Of a stretch of DNA of 23,551 nt, positions 16,590 to 23,551 are shown in pieces. A program made the translations under genes and the position numbers. The notes under the pieces are model-generated. The model saw only the letters and a program-made list of their open reading frames with translations, did no database searches and was not told where the DNA came from. Position 1 is the stretch's first letter. The number at the start of each line of letters is the position of its first letter. Origin of the DNA: Planctomicrobium sp. (GTDB taxonomy: Bacteria; Planctomycetota; Planctomycetia; Planctomycetales; Planctomycetaceae); the NCBI GenBank assembly GCA_029259835.1, contig JAJDEL010000376.1:1-23551 (forward strand), written 5' to 3'.

Positions 16590-17189
16590 ATGAACGCGCG
16601 TGAAAACCCATTTCGCGTTGAGCTCCTACATCGCCTGAAGTTTCGATTTTCAGACGAGACAATGGAGACGTTTCTGAGAAAAGTGGAGCAGAGTCAATAT
16701 CGCGGCGCAATCGTCGGTCCTCATGGAGCAGGCAAAACAACGCTCATCGAAGAACTGATGTGCGAGTTCCAAACAAAAGGCGTCGAATTCAGCCATCTGC
16801 GACTGCGCGATGATGGAAAGAAAACGAACCAGCGGAGAATTCAGAACTGGGTCGCGACGGCACCCCAATCAGCAGTCCTGATCCTGGATAGTGCTGGCTT
16901 ACTCAATTGGTGGACTTGGAGAAAGGTCCACCACAACTCAAAGAAGTTCGCTGGCCTGCTCATCACAACACACCGCGCTCGTCGTTTACCGACACTCATT
17001 GAATGCACACCAACTCTCGAAACTTTCACTGCACTTGTGCAGAACCTCGAATTACCGTTCAGCATTCCACAAAGTCACCTCGCGAAAACATTCGCACGCA
17101 ACAATGGCAACATTAGAGATTGCCTTCGATTTTTTTACGACGAGTTCGCCGCTGGTGAACTGATGAAACTAAATTCGACAATTCTGTGA
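16590..17189 (+). CDS. Small P-loop ATPase of unassigned family
   Basis: The 199-residue product has a Walker A GPHGAGKT at 43-50, and a Walker B-like strand AVLILDSAG with Asp100. A later strand ends in ITTHRA near 125-130, where AAA+/STAND-type ATPases carry a sensor-1 polar residue. A short C-terminal helical part (NGNIRDCLRFFYDEF) resembles the small lid helices of DnaA- or ATPase-domain-type proteins. No second domain, membrane segment or partner nuclease is present. The start at ATG 16590 lacks a clear Shine-Dalgarno. I do not recognise a named family. It sits between an MBL hydrolase and a DUF900 lipoprotein. Confidence 0.82.
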   Translation: MNARENPFRVELLHRLKFRFSDETMETFLRKVEQSQYRGAIVGPHGAGKTTLIEELMCEFQTKGVEFSHLRLRDDGKKTNQRRIQNWVATAPQSAVLILDSAGLLNWWTWRKVHHNSKKFAGLLITTHRARRLPTLIECTPTLETFTALVQNLELPFSIPQSHLAKTFARNNGNIRDCLRFFYDEFAAGELMKLNSTIL

Positions 17190-17369
17190 AAATTGGATAC
17201 AGAGCGTTCTTTCAGTGCGCAATCCGAATTCTTGGGCAGTTTTTGCCGGTGTTGTTGAAGATTGCTTACTTGTGCGCTGCTTGTCGAACTCTCCTCCTGG
17301 CGCACTTTGATTCGGTCGATATTCTTCGCGACTCATTTCCTCTTCGCGCGGAGACTGATCGTGTTGCGG

Positions 17370-18722
17370 ATGTTTCAATCGTCGAAATCACTGATATTGT
17401 GCACTCTGATTGTGTTCTCGACGAGCGGTTGCCGGTTACCGAAGTTCTTCCTCACACCGCCGGAGACGACTCTCTTTTATGACACTGCTTACGAACAGGA
17501 ACTGATCGGCAAATCGGAACCAGACCACGAAAGTCTGGCCTATGACTTCAAGTGGCGGTATCGAGATTCACTCGCTGAACCAGTAACCGTGGTCGACTAC
17601 GAAGAAGACGTATCTTCAAAGTGGAACATCCTCTTTGCTACGAACAGAACTCCAGAGTTGAATGCCCAGACTCAAACGGTCAGTTACGAAAACGATTATT
17701 CAGAAAACCTGCGCTACGGTCAGTGTTCGGTGACGCTCACTGAACCGAGTGAAGAGGAACTTACCGAGGCTCGGCCGGAGGGTCTCTTTGGAAAGGTTGT
17801 TGACGCACTCCCGAAGCCGTGGCAAGAAGAAATCGTTTTCGAGGAAGAGAAGTACACCAGCGTCAACGATGTTTCTCCGCTGGATGATCGGGAGTTTTAC
17901 CAACGCCTCAATACACAAGTTACGGCTTCGCGCCAGAAGGACGTCTTGGTTTTTGTGCACGGCTTTAACGTTAACTTCAAGTCGTCTGTCAGTCGACTTG
18001 CACAAATTTCCCGTGATATGCCGTTCAATGGAGCAATCGTCGTTTACAGTTGGCCGTCACAAGGAGGCGTTGAGAATTACAAACGAGACGGTGAGGTCGT
18101 CAATGATTCAGTGGCGCCATTCACGCAATTCTTGAATGACCTCAAAGCAAATCTACCAGACGCTGCCAAGGTAAACATCGTCGTTCACAGTATGGGGAAT
18201 CGTTTGGTGATGCGAAGCATTTCGCGACTTGGCGACACTCAATCAGGTGCGTCAACTCGTTTTGAGAACGTCGTCTTCTGCGCGCCAGATGTCGGCGTCG
18301 AGGAATTCAAGCGGCTCGTCCCGCTCAACATGCCACATGCAAAGCGGACAACTCTCTATCGCTGCCTGAACGATTCGGCCTTGATTGCCTCCTCCTACAA
18401 GAACGGAGAAGAGCGCGCCGGTGGTTCGCTGGCGCCGGTCATCATCGAAGGGCTTGAAACGATCGAGTGTGCCGTGATTGACACCAGCATCCTCGGTCAC
18501 TCCTACTATGGCAGCAATCCACACATGCTTCGAGACCTGTTCTGCATCGTCAAGGAAAACAAGTCGGCAGCAGATCGCCCTTGGATGAAAAAACAAAGCA
18601 TCCCCATTCTGGGACACTACTGGATCATCGCCGGTTGGCCCGTTCAACTCGAATGGGCCTGGCACTTTGAAAAGCCGCCTAGCGGGATTGTTCAAGCTGG
18701 ACATGACGCGCAGCGACGGTAA
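17370..18722 (+). CDS. DUF900 alpha/beta-hydrolase lipoprotein
   Basis: The start is ATG 17370, 36 codons inside the longest frame from TTG 17262, because it gives a short signal with a lipobox-like FSTSGC, Cys21 being the likely lipidation site. The 450-residue product has a charged N-terminal domain containing WNILFATNR, then the DUF900 hydrolase: VFVHGFNVNF (195-204) forming the oxyanion turn, the nucleophile Ser274 in VHSMGNR, Asp307 in CAPDVG, and His377 in LGHSYY. A complete Ser-Asp-His triad suggests an active esterase or lipase at the outer or cytoplasmic membrane. The substrate is unknown. The 180 bases upstream hold no other gene. Confidence 0.9.
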   Translation: MFQSSKSLILCTLIVFSTSGCRLPKFFLTPPETTLFYDTAYEQELIGKSEPDHESLAYDFKWRYRDSLAEPVTVVDYEEDVSSKWNILFATNRTPELNAQTQTVSYENDYSENLRYGQCSVTLTEPSEEELTEARPEGLFGKVVDALPKPWQEEIVFEEEKYTSVNDVSPLDDREFYQRLNTQVTASRQKDVLVFVHGFNVNFKSSVSRLAQISRDMPFNGAIVVYSWPSQGGVENYKRDGEVVNDSVAPFTQFLNDLKANLPDAAKVNIVVHSMGNRLVMRSISRLGDTQSGASTRFENVVFCAPDVGVEEFKRLVPLNMPHAKRTTLYRCLNDSALIASSYKNGEERAGGSLAPVIIEGLETIECAVIDTSILGHSYYGSNPHMLRDLFCIVKENKSAADRPWMKKQSIPILGHYWIIAGWPVQLEWAWHFEKPPSGIVQAGHDAQRR

Positions 18723-18760
18723 ATCGTGAGTGGCTCTTCTTCGTCTAATCGAATGCGCGA

Positions 18761-20029
18761 CTATTCACTGCTCAGTTGCCGGACGGTTTCAATCGCTTCG
18801 CCGGTCGTTGTAATTTCTTCGTTAAGTTGGGCGGTACGGACTGCATTAAGCCAGACTTGAAACTGTGGTCCTGGCTTGTAGCCCAGTTCGATCAGTTGGC
18901 GTCCATCGAGGAGTTCTGGTGGACAGATTCGTTCCGGTGGTGTTTCGCTCAAGAATTTGTCAACCACTTCAGGTGGTTCCAATGATTTTTGATTCACCAT
19001 TGTGGCAGTCCGTTCGAGTTGAAGAAGTTCGGCGAACGACTCTTTAACTACCAAGCGTTTCTTATCCGCAAGCGACCATTCGTGAAAGTCATCGAAGACA
19101 TCGCGGTGACTGACGAGCCAGTCGATCATTTTCGTTTCCTGATTCGAAAGCTTTAATCTTTGGCAAACGCCTCGAACGGTGCCTGTCGTTAAATCATGTT
19201 TTTGAGTTTGCACTGGCGCAGGGACATCACGAAGCATCGCCGCCATGGCGACTTCAAAGGAAGTTGTCTCAATCTGACTCAGTAACGACAGTCGTTGTGT
19301 CCAGAGATCAAATGAAATTCCTACCGTATGCTCAAACACCTCTGGTAGAATGACGTGCAGCAGATCGAGTTCTTCGCACAACTGCATCGCTCTCGCACGT
19401 TGTGGATGGGCGAGCATCTTCTTGAGTTCCTGCGCAATTCGTTCCGTGCTGACGACAACGATCTGCGAGGCCATCTGCCGAACTGCATCTGCCGTGATAG
19501 AATCAAGTTCGAATTCGAGCGACGCCGTAAAACGAATCGCTCGGAGCAACCGCAGCTTATCTTCGGACATTCGGTCATGAGGATCCCCAATCGCGCGAAC
19601 GATTTTGCGGGCAAGATCTTCCTGCCCTCCGACGAAATCGTGAATCTGTTCCTCAATCGGATCGTAGAACATTCCATTGATCGTGAAGTCACGACGGTGG
19701 GCATCTTCTTCTGGTGTGCAATAGGCGACACTCTCTGGTCGCCGACCATCGACGTATTCTCCTTCACTGCGGAACGTGGCGACTTCAACCTGACCGGCAA
19801 GTTTTGGCCCGAGTACAATAATGACTCCGAAACTCTCACCAACAGCAAGTGTTCGCTTCTTGCCGAAGAGTTCGCGTACCTGATCTGGTGTCGCGTTTGT
19901 CGCAACGTCGAAATCGTCCGGTTCTTTCCCCAGCAACATATCCCGCACGCAGCCCCCTGCCCAATAGGCGAGATAGCCAGCATCGGTCAGTCGCTGCACG
20001 ACTTGAATTGAGAATTCACGTGGTAACAC
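18761..20029 (-). CDS. cca: CCA-adding-type tRNA nucleotidyltransferase / poly(A) polymerase family
   Basis: I take GTG 20029 as start: ACCAGGAAACT precedes it and the family usually begins about ten residues before this helix. The frame is open to GTG 20119, which would add 30 residues but lies in a hairpin. The 422-residue product has GGCVRD (25-30), the metal-binding DDFD (38-41), RRDFTINGM (112-120) and GDPHDRMSEDKLRLLRAIRF (148-167, motif D region). It adds CCA to tRNA 3' ends or A tails to RNA; these two classes are hard to separate by eye, and a planctomycete with a single copy would need the CCA function. No HD domain is visible at the C-terminus. Confidence 0.92.
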   Translation of the reverse strand: MLPREFSIQVVQRLTDAGYLAYWAGGCVRDMLLGKEPDDFDVATNATPDQVRELFGKKRTLAVGESFGVIIVLGPKLAGQVEVATFRSEGEYVDGRRPESVAYCTPEEDAHRRDFTINGMFYDPIEEQIHDFVGGQEDLARKIVRAIGDPHDRMSEDKLRLLRAIRFTASLEFELDSITADAVRQMASQIVVVSTERIAQELKKMLAHPQRARAMQLCEELDLLHVILPEVFEHTVGISFDLWTQRLSLLSQIETTSFEVAMAAMLRDVPAPVQTQKHDLTTGTVRGVCQRLKLSNQETKMIDWLVSHRDVFDDFHEWSLADKKRLVVKESFAELLQLERTATMVNQKSLEPPEVVDKFLSETPPERICPPELLDGRQLIELGYKPGPQFQVWLNAVRTAQLNEEITTTGEAIETVRQLSSE

Positions 20030-20112
20030 AGTTTCCTGGTTCTTTATCGTTTTGATATCATTTTCGATGATGTACGAAATATCATCCTGACTCAACTTTA
20101 CCCCAGGTTTAC

Positions 20113-20131
20113 CACACACTTAAAGTGTGTG
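20113..20131. promoter_or_regulatory. Hairpin in the divergent region between the cca and SDR genes
   Basis: CACACACT and AGTGTGTG are perfect 8-base inverted repeats around TAA. The element lies about 45 bases upstream of the SDR start and covers the most upstream GTG of the cca frame. It could be an operator for either gene. A three-base loop and a position in the 5' leader of cca also allow an RNA hairpin. Confidence 0.45.
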
Positions 20132-20173
20132 ACGAAACATCTTTCAGAAAAATAGAATCAACAGGAAATCAAA

Positions 20174-20905
20174 ATGTCGCTGGTCGAAAAAACAGTTCTC
20201 TTAACAGGTGGTGGAACGGGAATTGGTGCAGGGTGTGCCGTCGCACTGGCAGATGCTGGATGCAAAGTCGTGATTACCGGACGACGTGAAGAAAAACTAA
20301 AAGAAGTTGCCGAAGCGTATTCTGGTGAGACACCGATTCTTTACAAAAGTTCGGACGTTGCGAACCGAGACGATGTGAATGCACTCGTCGATTGGGCCAA
20401 TGATCAACTGGGACATGTCGATATTCTCCTCAACTGTGCCGGCATTAACATCACGGATCGAGCGATGGAAACTCTCGACCCCGCCGATTGGGATAAGCTG
20501 ATGCTGGTCAACGCAACCGGTGCCTACAACACGATGTACGCCGTTCTTCCTCAAATGAGGGAACGCGAAGATGGCTTGATCATCAATATCTCCTCCATCG
20601 CAGGCTTGCGTTCCAGCTTACTAGGAGGCGTTGCTTACAACGCATCGAAATTTGCGATGACGGCCTTGGGAACGTGTGTTGGGATCGAGGAAAAGGATCG
20701 TGGAATACGCGTGACGAACGTTTATCCCGGTGAAGTCGAAACACCGATTCTCGATGCGCGTCCAGTTCCTGTCGGCCCTGAACATCGCGCGCGTATCTTG
20801 CAACCGTGCGATATTGCTTCACTTGTCGTAACAATCGCAATGCTGCCACCCCGAGCGCATGTCCCCGACATCACCATCAAGCCAACAAGCCAGGCGTTTT
20901 GTTAG
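20174..20905 (+). CDS. Short-chain dehydrogenase/reductase (SDR)
   Basis: The 243-residue product is a classical SDR: cofactor motif TGGGTGIG at 11-18, NCAG at 87-90, catalytic Asn113 in LVNATG, Ser at 140-141 (NISS), and YNASK with Tyr155 and Lys159. Arg37-Arg38 after the second strand (TGRREE) favours NADP(H) over NAD(H). AACAGGAAATCAAA before the ATG gives a good ribosome site. Closest look-alikes are 3-oxoacyl-ACP-reductase-like and sugar/steroid SDRs, so the substrate is open. It stands alone: divergent from cca and ended by a strong hairpin. Confidence 0.94.
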   Translation: MSLVEKTVLLTGGGTGIGAGCAVALADAGCKVVITGRREEKLKEVAEAYSGETPILYKSSDVANRDDVNALVDWANDQLGHVDILLNCAGINITDRAMETLDPADWDKLMLVNATGAYNTMYAVLPQMREREDGLIINISSIAGLRSSLLGGVAYNASKFAMTALGTCVGIEEKDRGIRVTNVYPGEVETPILDARPVPVGPEHRARILQPCDIASLVVTIAMLPPRAHVPDITIKPTSQAFC

Positions 20906-20944
20906 AAGTGAATCGAGGCGAAACTACTCACCCTAGTCTAAATA

Positions 20945-20981
20945 ACAAAGAGCGTCGGAGGCTGGCTCCGACGCTCTTTGT
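20945..20981. terminator. Perfect 16-bp bidirectional terminator hairpin
   Basis: ACAAAGAGCGTCGGAG (20945-20960) pairs perfectly with CTCCGACGCTCTTTGT (20966-20981) around the loop GCTGG. It lies between the convergent SDR gene and the secreted-protein gene ending at 21009. The A-rich left end and T-rich right end make it work in both directions. It is by far the strongest secondary structure in the window. Confidence 0.9.
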
Positions 20982-21008
20982 CAATGTAAAAGCTATTCTG
21001 AATGACGA

Positions 21009-21722
21009 TCAGCGTCGTACGCTCGGGGCAGGAAGACTTGGACCTTGCGCAGATTGAGAAAATCCCTGATAAGGAATTGAATTCTGATACTGTGCCGGAG
21101 CGACTGGAGCCGACTGATTCACAGGTTGAAAGAGCTGCGAGTAATTCTGTCGTGACTGAGGTCCCGCAGAGTAAAAATTCGGACTTGCAGTTGGCGAATT
21201 CTGATAGGGTGACATCAACTGGGCACTTGGTTGGCCTGGCAGCGCTGCTTCGTTAATTGGCTTTGGAAAGTGATCATCTTTTTCCACAGGTGGAGCACTT
21301 GGGAAAACCGGTTCGTGATTCCCTTGCGAGAGATCTGCCATACGTTCGTAGCGATGCCAAAACTGCTGTGAATACGGCATCACTGGTGACATGCCGAAGC
21401 CCTGTGCTGTTGTCGATTGCCCGAAAACATGATGGTAGTTGTAAGGACGAAATGAATGGAAACCGTGGTAATACGGCATAATTTTGATGTAGCCGTGCTT
21501 CCAGCGTTCCTGATCGTCATAGGTGAAGAGTTGTTCGCTGCTGCCGACTGAACCGCTTCCAAAGAATTGGCCTTCGTCGCCCGCGTACTGTCCTTCACCT
21601 CCAACAAAACCGCCTTGAGAATAATTCTGTTGAACGTAGCTTCCTTGACCGTAGTATTCTTGGGCGGAGACAGACGTTCCAATGAATGCAACAGAAAACA
21701 GGATCCACAACTCACGTTTCAT
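21009..21722 (-). CDS. Secreted Tyr/Gln/Gly-rich protein of unknown function
   Basis: The start is ATG 21722, 14 codons inside the longest frame, fixed by TAGGAG seven bases upstream. The 237-residue product has a signal peptide ending SVSA near residue 20. After it come a Gly/Tyr/Gln-rich stretch, a more ordered central part (ERWKHGYIKIMPYYHGFHSF, then HHVFGQSTTAQGFGMSPVMPY and FWHRYERMADLSQG) and a Pro/Ser/Gln-rich tail that is probably disordered. The aromatic, ordered centre is the likely conserved core. I recognise no domain. It is divergent from another small secreted protein; both could be cell-wall or surface components. Confidence 0.85.
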   Translation of the reverse strand: MKRELWILFSVAFIGTSVSAQEYYGQGSYVQQNYSQGGFVGGEGQYAGDEGQFFGSGSVGSSEQLFTYDDQERWKHGYIKIMPYYHGFHSFRPYNYHHVFGQSTTAQGFGMSPVMPYSQQFWHRYERMADLSQGNHEPVFPSAPPVEKDDHFPKPINEAALPGQPSAQLMSPYQNSPTASPNFYSAGPQSRQNYSQLFQPVNQSAPVAPAQYQNSIPYQGFSQSAQGPSLPAPSVRR

Positions 21723-22010
21723 CGATTTTCTCCTACCGATTTTTAGGCACGCGACCCGGAACAAATTGATACAACTAGGCGCAATACTCCCCTACTTACA
21801 GGTTGATCGGCACCAATACTGTGGAACTGCGGGAATTTGCCGGTTTTGAGGAGATGTTTCTCTATGGCGTCGGTTAATTGTTACAGGCCATCTAAACTGT
21901 GATCTCTTCGGTAGAGTCCGCCGTTTTTCTTCAAGTCATCTCTACATCGGTCCAGCGAAGTTTTAACGTCATCACAACCCTTTCCAAAGGAAATTGACCG
22001 GAGTACACCA
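21723..22010. other. Intergenic region between two divergent secreted-protein genes
   Basis: These 288 bases hold the leaders and promoters of both genes. I see good ribosome sites at each end (TAGGAG on the minus strand, CCGGAG on the plus strand) but no convincing promoter pair, RNA gene or long inverted repeat. Confidence 0.5.
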
Positions 22011-22592
22011 ATGAGATTTTTGCTTTTCAGTGCGATTTTGATGACGCTCACAGCATCCGCCAGCTTGGCACAGGGACCGACCTTACCGAAACGAAACGGC
22101 CCACCCGAACTTCCAATCCCTGCACAGGCTCCACTGCCAAATCCACCTGCTGTGACTGCTCAGCCTGACACGACCGCCACAGTACCGAACCCTGTCAATC
22201 CGACTGGAAGTTTGCCTCCAGTCATTCCTGCGACATCCCCTGCCTTGAATGTCCCTCCGCCACCGGTCCCCAGTGTTCAAGTCACGGCCGAAAAAGTCGT
22301 TGTTCCGCCGTCAACCTCTCGCATGGAACAAGAGACACTGCCGCAAGCTCCGGTTCCTATTTACGAACATCGAGTGATGCAGTCTTATCCTGCTCCTCAG
22401 CGTATTATCTACCATGCTTCTCCGTGGGGCGTTCCGTCCCATGTCTACGGAATCGACCCGGCTGGGGCAGAAGGAGTTTTTGTCGGACCATCAACAGCAG
22501 GTCGGTTGCACGTTCGTTATCCCTACTACAATTATCGACGACCCTGGTATACTCGCGGACCGGCCAGTTTGAACGTTGATATTATCTGGTAA
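22011..22592 (+). CDS. Secreted Pro-rich protein of unknown function
   Basis: The 193-residue product starts at ATG 22011, with CCGGAG seven bases before it, and has a signal peptide ending SLAQ near 18-21. About 70 residues of Pro/Ala/Thr/Val-rich sequence follow, an extended linker-like part. The last ~75 residues (YEHRVMQSYPAPQRIIYHAS, then GVPSHVYGIDPAG and HVRYPYYNYRRPWY) are Tyr/Arg-rich and look ordered. I recognise no domain. Planctomycetes have many such short exported proteins. It precedes the WYL regulator by 64 bases on the same strand. Confidence 0.85.
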   Translation: MRFLLFSAILMTLTASASLAQGPTLPKRNGPPELPIPAQAPLPNPPAVTAQPDTTATVPNPVNPTGSLPPVIPATSPALNVPPPPVPSVQVTAEKVVVPPSTSRMEQETLPQAPVPIYEHRVMQSYPAPQRIIYHASPWGVPSHVYGIDPAGAEGVFVGPSTAGRLHVRYPYYNYRRPWYTRGPASLNVDIIW

Positions 22593-22656
22593 TTCAAGTG
22601 CCGTGAGAAGGTCTCGCCGTTTGAGAAGTGAAGCGTATAGCGAAGAGATGGAGTGA

Positions 22657-23551
22657 ATGAGTTCAATTGGAAAGATCCGCCGCCTGTTGCATCTTCTTGA
22701 GCGTCTGCAGTCGGGGCGGATTCACAACGCCAAAGAACTCGCAGAGTTTTGCAACGTCAGTCGTAGAACAATTTTTCGCGACATGAAAACGTTGCAGGAT
22801 TCCGGAATTCCGGTCCTGTACGACGCCAGCAAAAGCGGTTATTGGATCACAGGCGGAGCCTATCTTCCTCCGACAGATTTAACGTTAGCAGAAACTCTTT
22901 CGTTGATGCTGCTCGCACAAGAAATGGGCAGCAAGCAAAGGGGAATTCCATTTCACGGAATTGCTCGCGACACTGCTTTGAAGCTGCAGAGCAACCTCCC
23001 GAACCACCTTCGACAGTACGTGGGAGAAATCAGTGCCAGCGTTCAAATCAACTCCGAACCACATGCTGATTTAGCAGGCCATCAACTCCATTACGAGCGA
23101 ACGCTGGAAGCGCTGACGTCACGTAAAAAAATTCGGTTACGGTACCACAGTTTGTATGAGCGGAAAGTCATTCGAACTCTCGTCAGCCCTTACCGTCTAC
23201 TCTTTCAGCGCCGGTCCTGGTACATCATCGGTCGATCTTCATTGCACCGTGCCGTTAGAACTTTCCACGTTGGACGTATTCAAGATTTAGAATTGACAGA
23301 AGACGACTTCACCTCACCACCGCGATTTAGCTTACAACGGTATCTCGGTAATGCCTGGAATATGGTTCGGGAACGCGGGGAACGATGCGAAGTTGTCGTT
23401 CGTTTTCAACCTCTCGTTGCTAACAATGTTACGGAAGTTGCCTGGCACAAAACACAACGCGCGATCTGGAATCCCGACGGCACGATGGACTTTGTCGTTA
23501 CCGTTGACGGGGTCAATGAAATTTCCTGGTGGATTATGGGGTACGGCGATC
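22657..23551 (+). CDS. WYL-domain transcriptional regulator, 3' end outside window
   Basis: Translation from ATG 22657 (GGAG just upstream) stays open for 298 codons to the right edge. The N-terminal ~60 residues are a DeoR-like winged helix-turn-helix: KIRRLLHLLERLQSG, AKELAEFCNVSRRTIFRDM (recognition helix), then wing residues SGYWITGG. A linker follows, then the WYL domain from about residue 155: IRLRYHSL, LVSPYRLLFQRRSWYIIGRS (the WYL motif here reads WYI), and TFHVGRIQDLEL. The C-terminal WCX part is begun (CEVVVRFQPLV). Such proteins bind DNA and sense nucleotides or nucleic acid ligands; many regulate DNA damage or defence genes. Only the last few tens of residues are missing. The target is unknown. 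Confidence 0.93.
   Translation, partial: MSSIGKIRRLLHLLERLQSGRIHNAKELAEFCNVSRRTIFRDMKTLQDSGIPVLYDASKSGYWITGGAYLPPTDLTLAETLSLMLLAQEMGSKQRGIPFHGIARDTALKLQSNLPNHLRQYVGEISASVQINSEPHADLAGHQLHYERTLEALTSRKKIRLRYHSLYERKVIRTLVSPYRLLFQRRSWYIIGRSSLHRAVRTFHVGRIQDLELTEDDFTSPPRFSLQRYLGNAWNMVRERGERCEVVVRFQPLVANNVTEVAWHKTQRAIWNPDGTMDFVVTVDGVNEISWWIMGYGD

Noticed and set aside
17190..17369. Possible N-terminal extension or small gene upstream of the DUF900 lipoprotein
   Set aside because: The frame is open from TTG 17262 but the extension would bury the lipobox signal at residue 57; no other coding frame with a ribosome site is seen.
19321..20011. Two ~220-codon frames (both strands) inside the cca gene
   Set aside because: They overlap the conserved catalytic core of the nucleotidyltransferase and show no protein-like motifs.
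20945..20981. Perfect hairpin considered as a mobile-element end or CRISPR-like repeat
   Set aside because: It is single copy, lies between convergent genes and has A/T-rich flanks, all as expected for a terminator.

Overview
The window looks like chromosomal DNA of a planctomycete. The evidence is the set of lineage-typical families: a DUF1549/DUF1553 protein, a Planctomycete-type cytochrome C domain fused to WD40 repeats, a PQQ-like beta-propeller with an NWxxWRGP opening, a Tat-exported Gfo/Idh/MocA oxidoreductase, a DUF1080 protein and a DUF1570 protein. Base composition is moderate, near half GC by eye. The order Planctomycetales is an inference. I saw no tRNA, rRNA, CRISPR array, insertion sequence or phage gene.

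Layout. 1-5236 (+): the end of a DUF1549/DUF1553 gene, a terminator-like hairpin, a cytochrome/WD40/coiled-coil gene, a short decayed copy of the 3' end of a PQQ-propeller gene, then the intact propeller gene. 5283-8830 (-): a Gfo/Idh/MocA oxidoreductase, a DUF1080 putative 3-keto-glycoside hydrolase and a DUF1570 HExxH protein. 8972-10216 (+): an unrecognised secreted protein. 10318-14438 (-): read in transcription order, a membrane Ser/Thr kinase, a SAM methyltransferase, a DedA/VTT membrane protein and a zinc alcohol dehydrogenase, the last two overlapping by ATGA. 14700-18722 (+): a 42-residue zinc ribbon, a purine nucleoside phosphorylase, an MBL-fold hydrolase, a small P-loop ATPase and a DUF900 lipoprotein. 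18761-20029 (-): a CCA-adding-type tRNA nucleotidyltransferase. 20174-20905 (+): an SDR oxidoreductase. A perfect 16-bp hairpin follows, then two divergent small secreted proteins (21009-21722 and 22011-22592). A WYL-domain regulator (22657 onward) runs off the right edge.

How the genes may work together. The left third reads as extracytoplasmic carbohydrate and redox functions: exported heme proteins, a propeller, and an oxidase/hydrolase pair that could oxidise sugars at C3 and then cleave the keto-glycoside. The middle is mixed signalling and housekeeping. No single new defence or mobile system is evident. The points most worth a second look are the decayed propeller copy, the MTAP-like residues in the nucleoside phosphorylase, the oxidase/hydrolase pair, the cytochrome with a 330-residue coiled coil, and the conserved-looking but unassigned genes.
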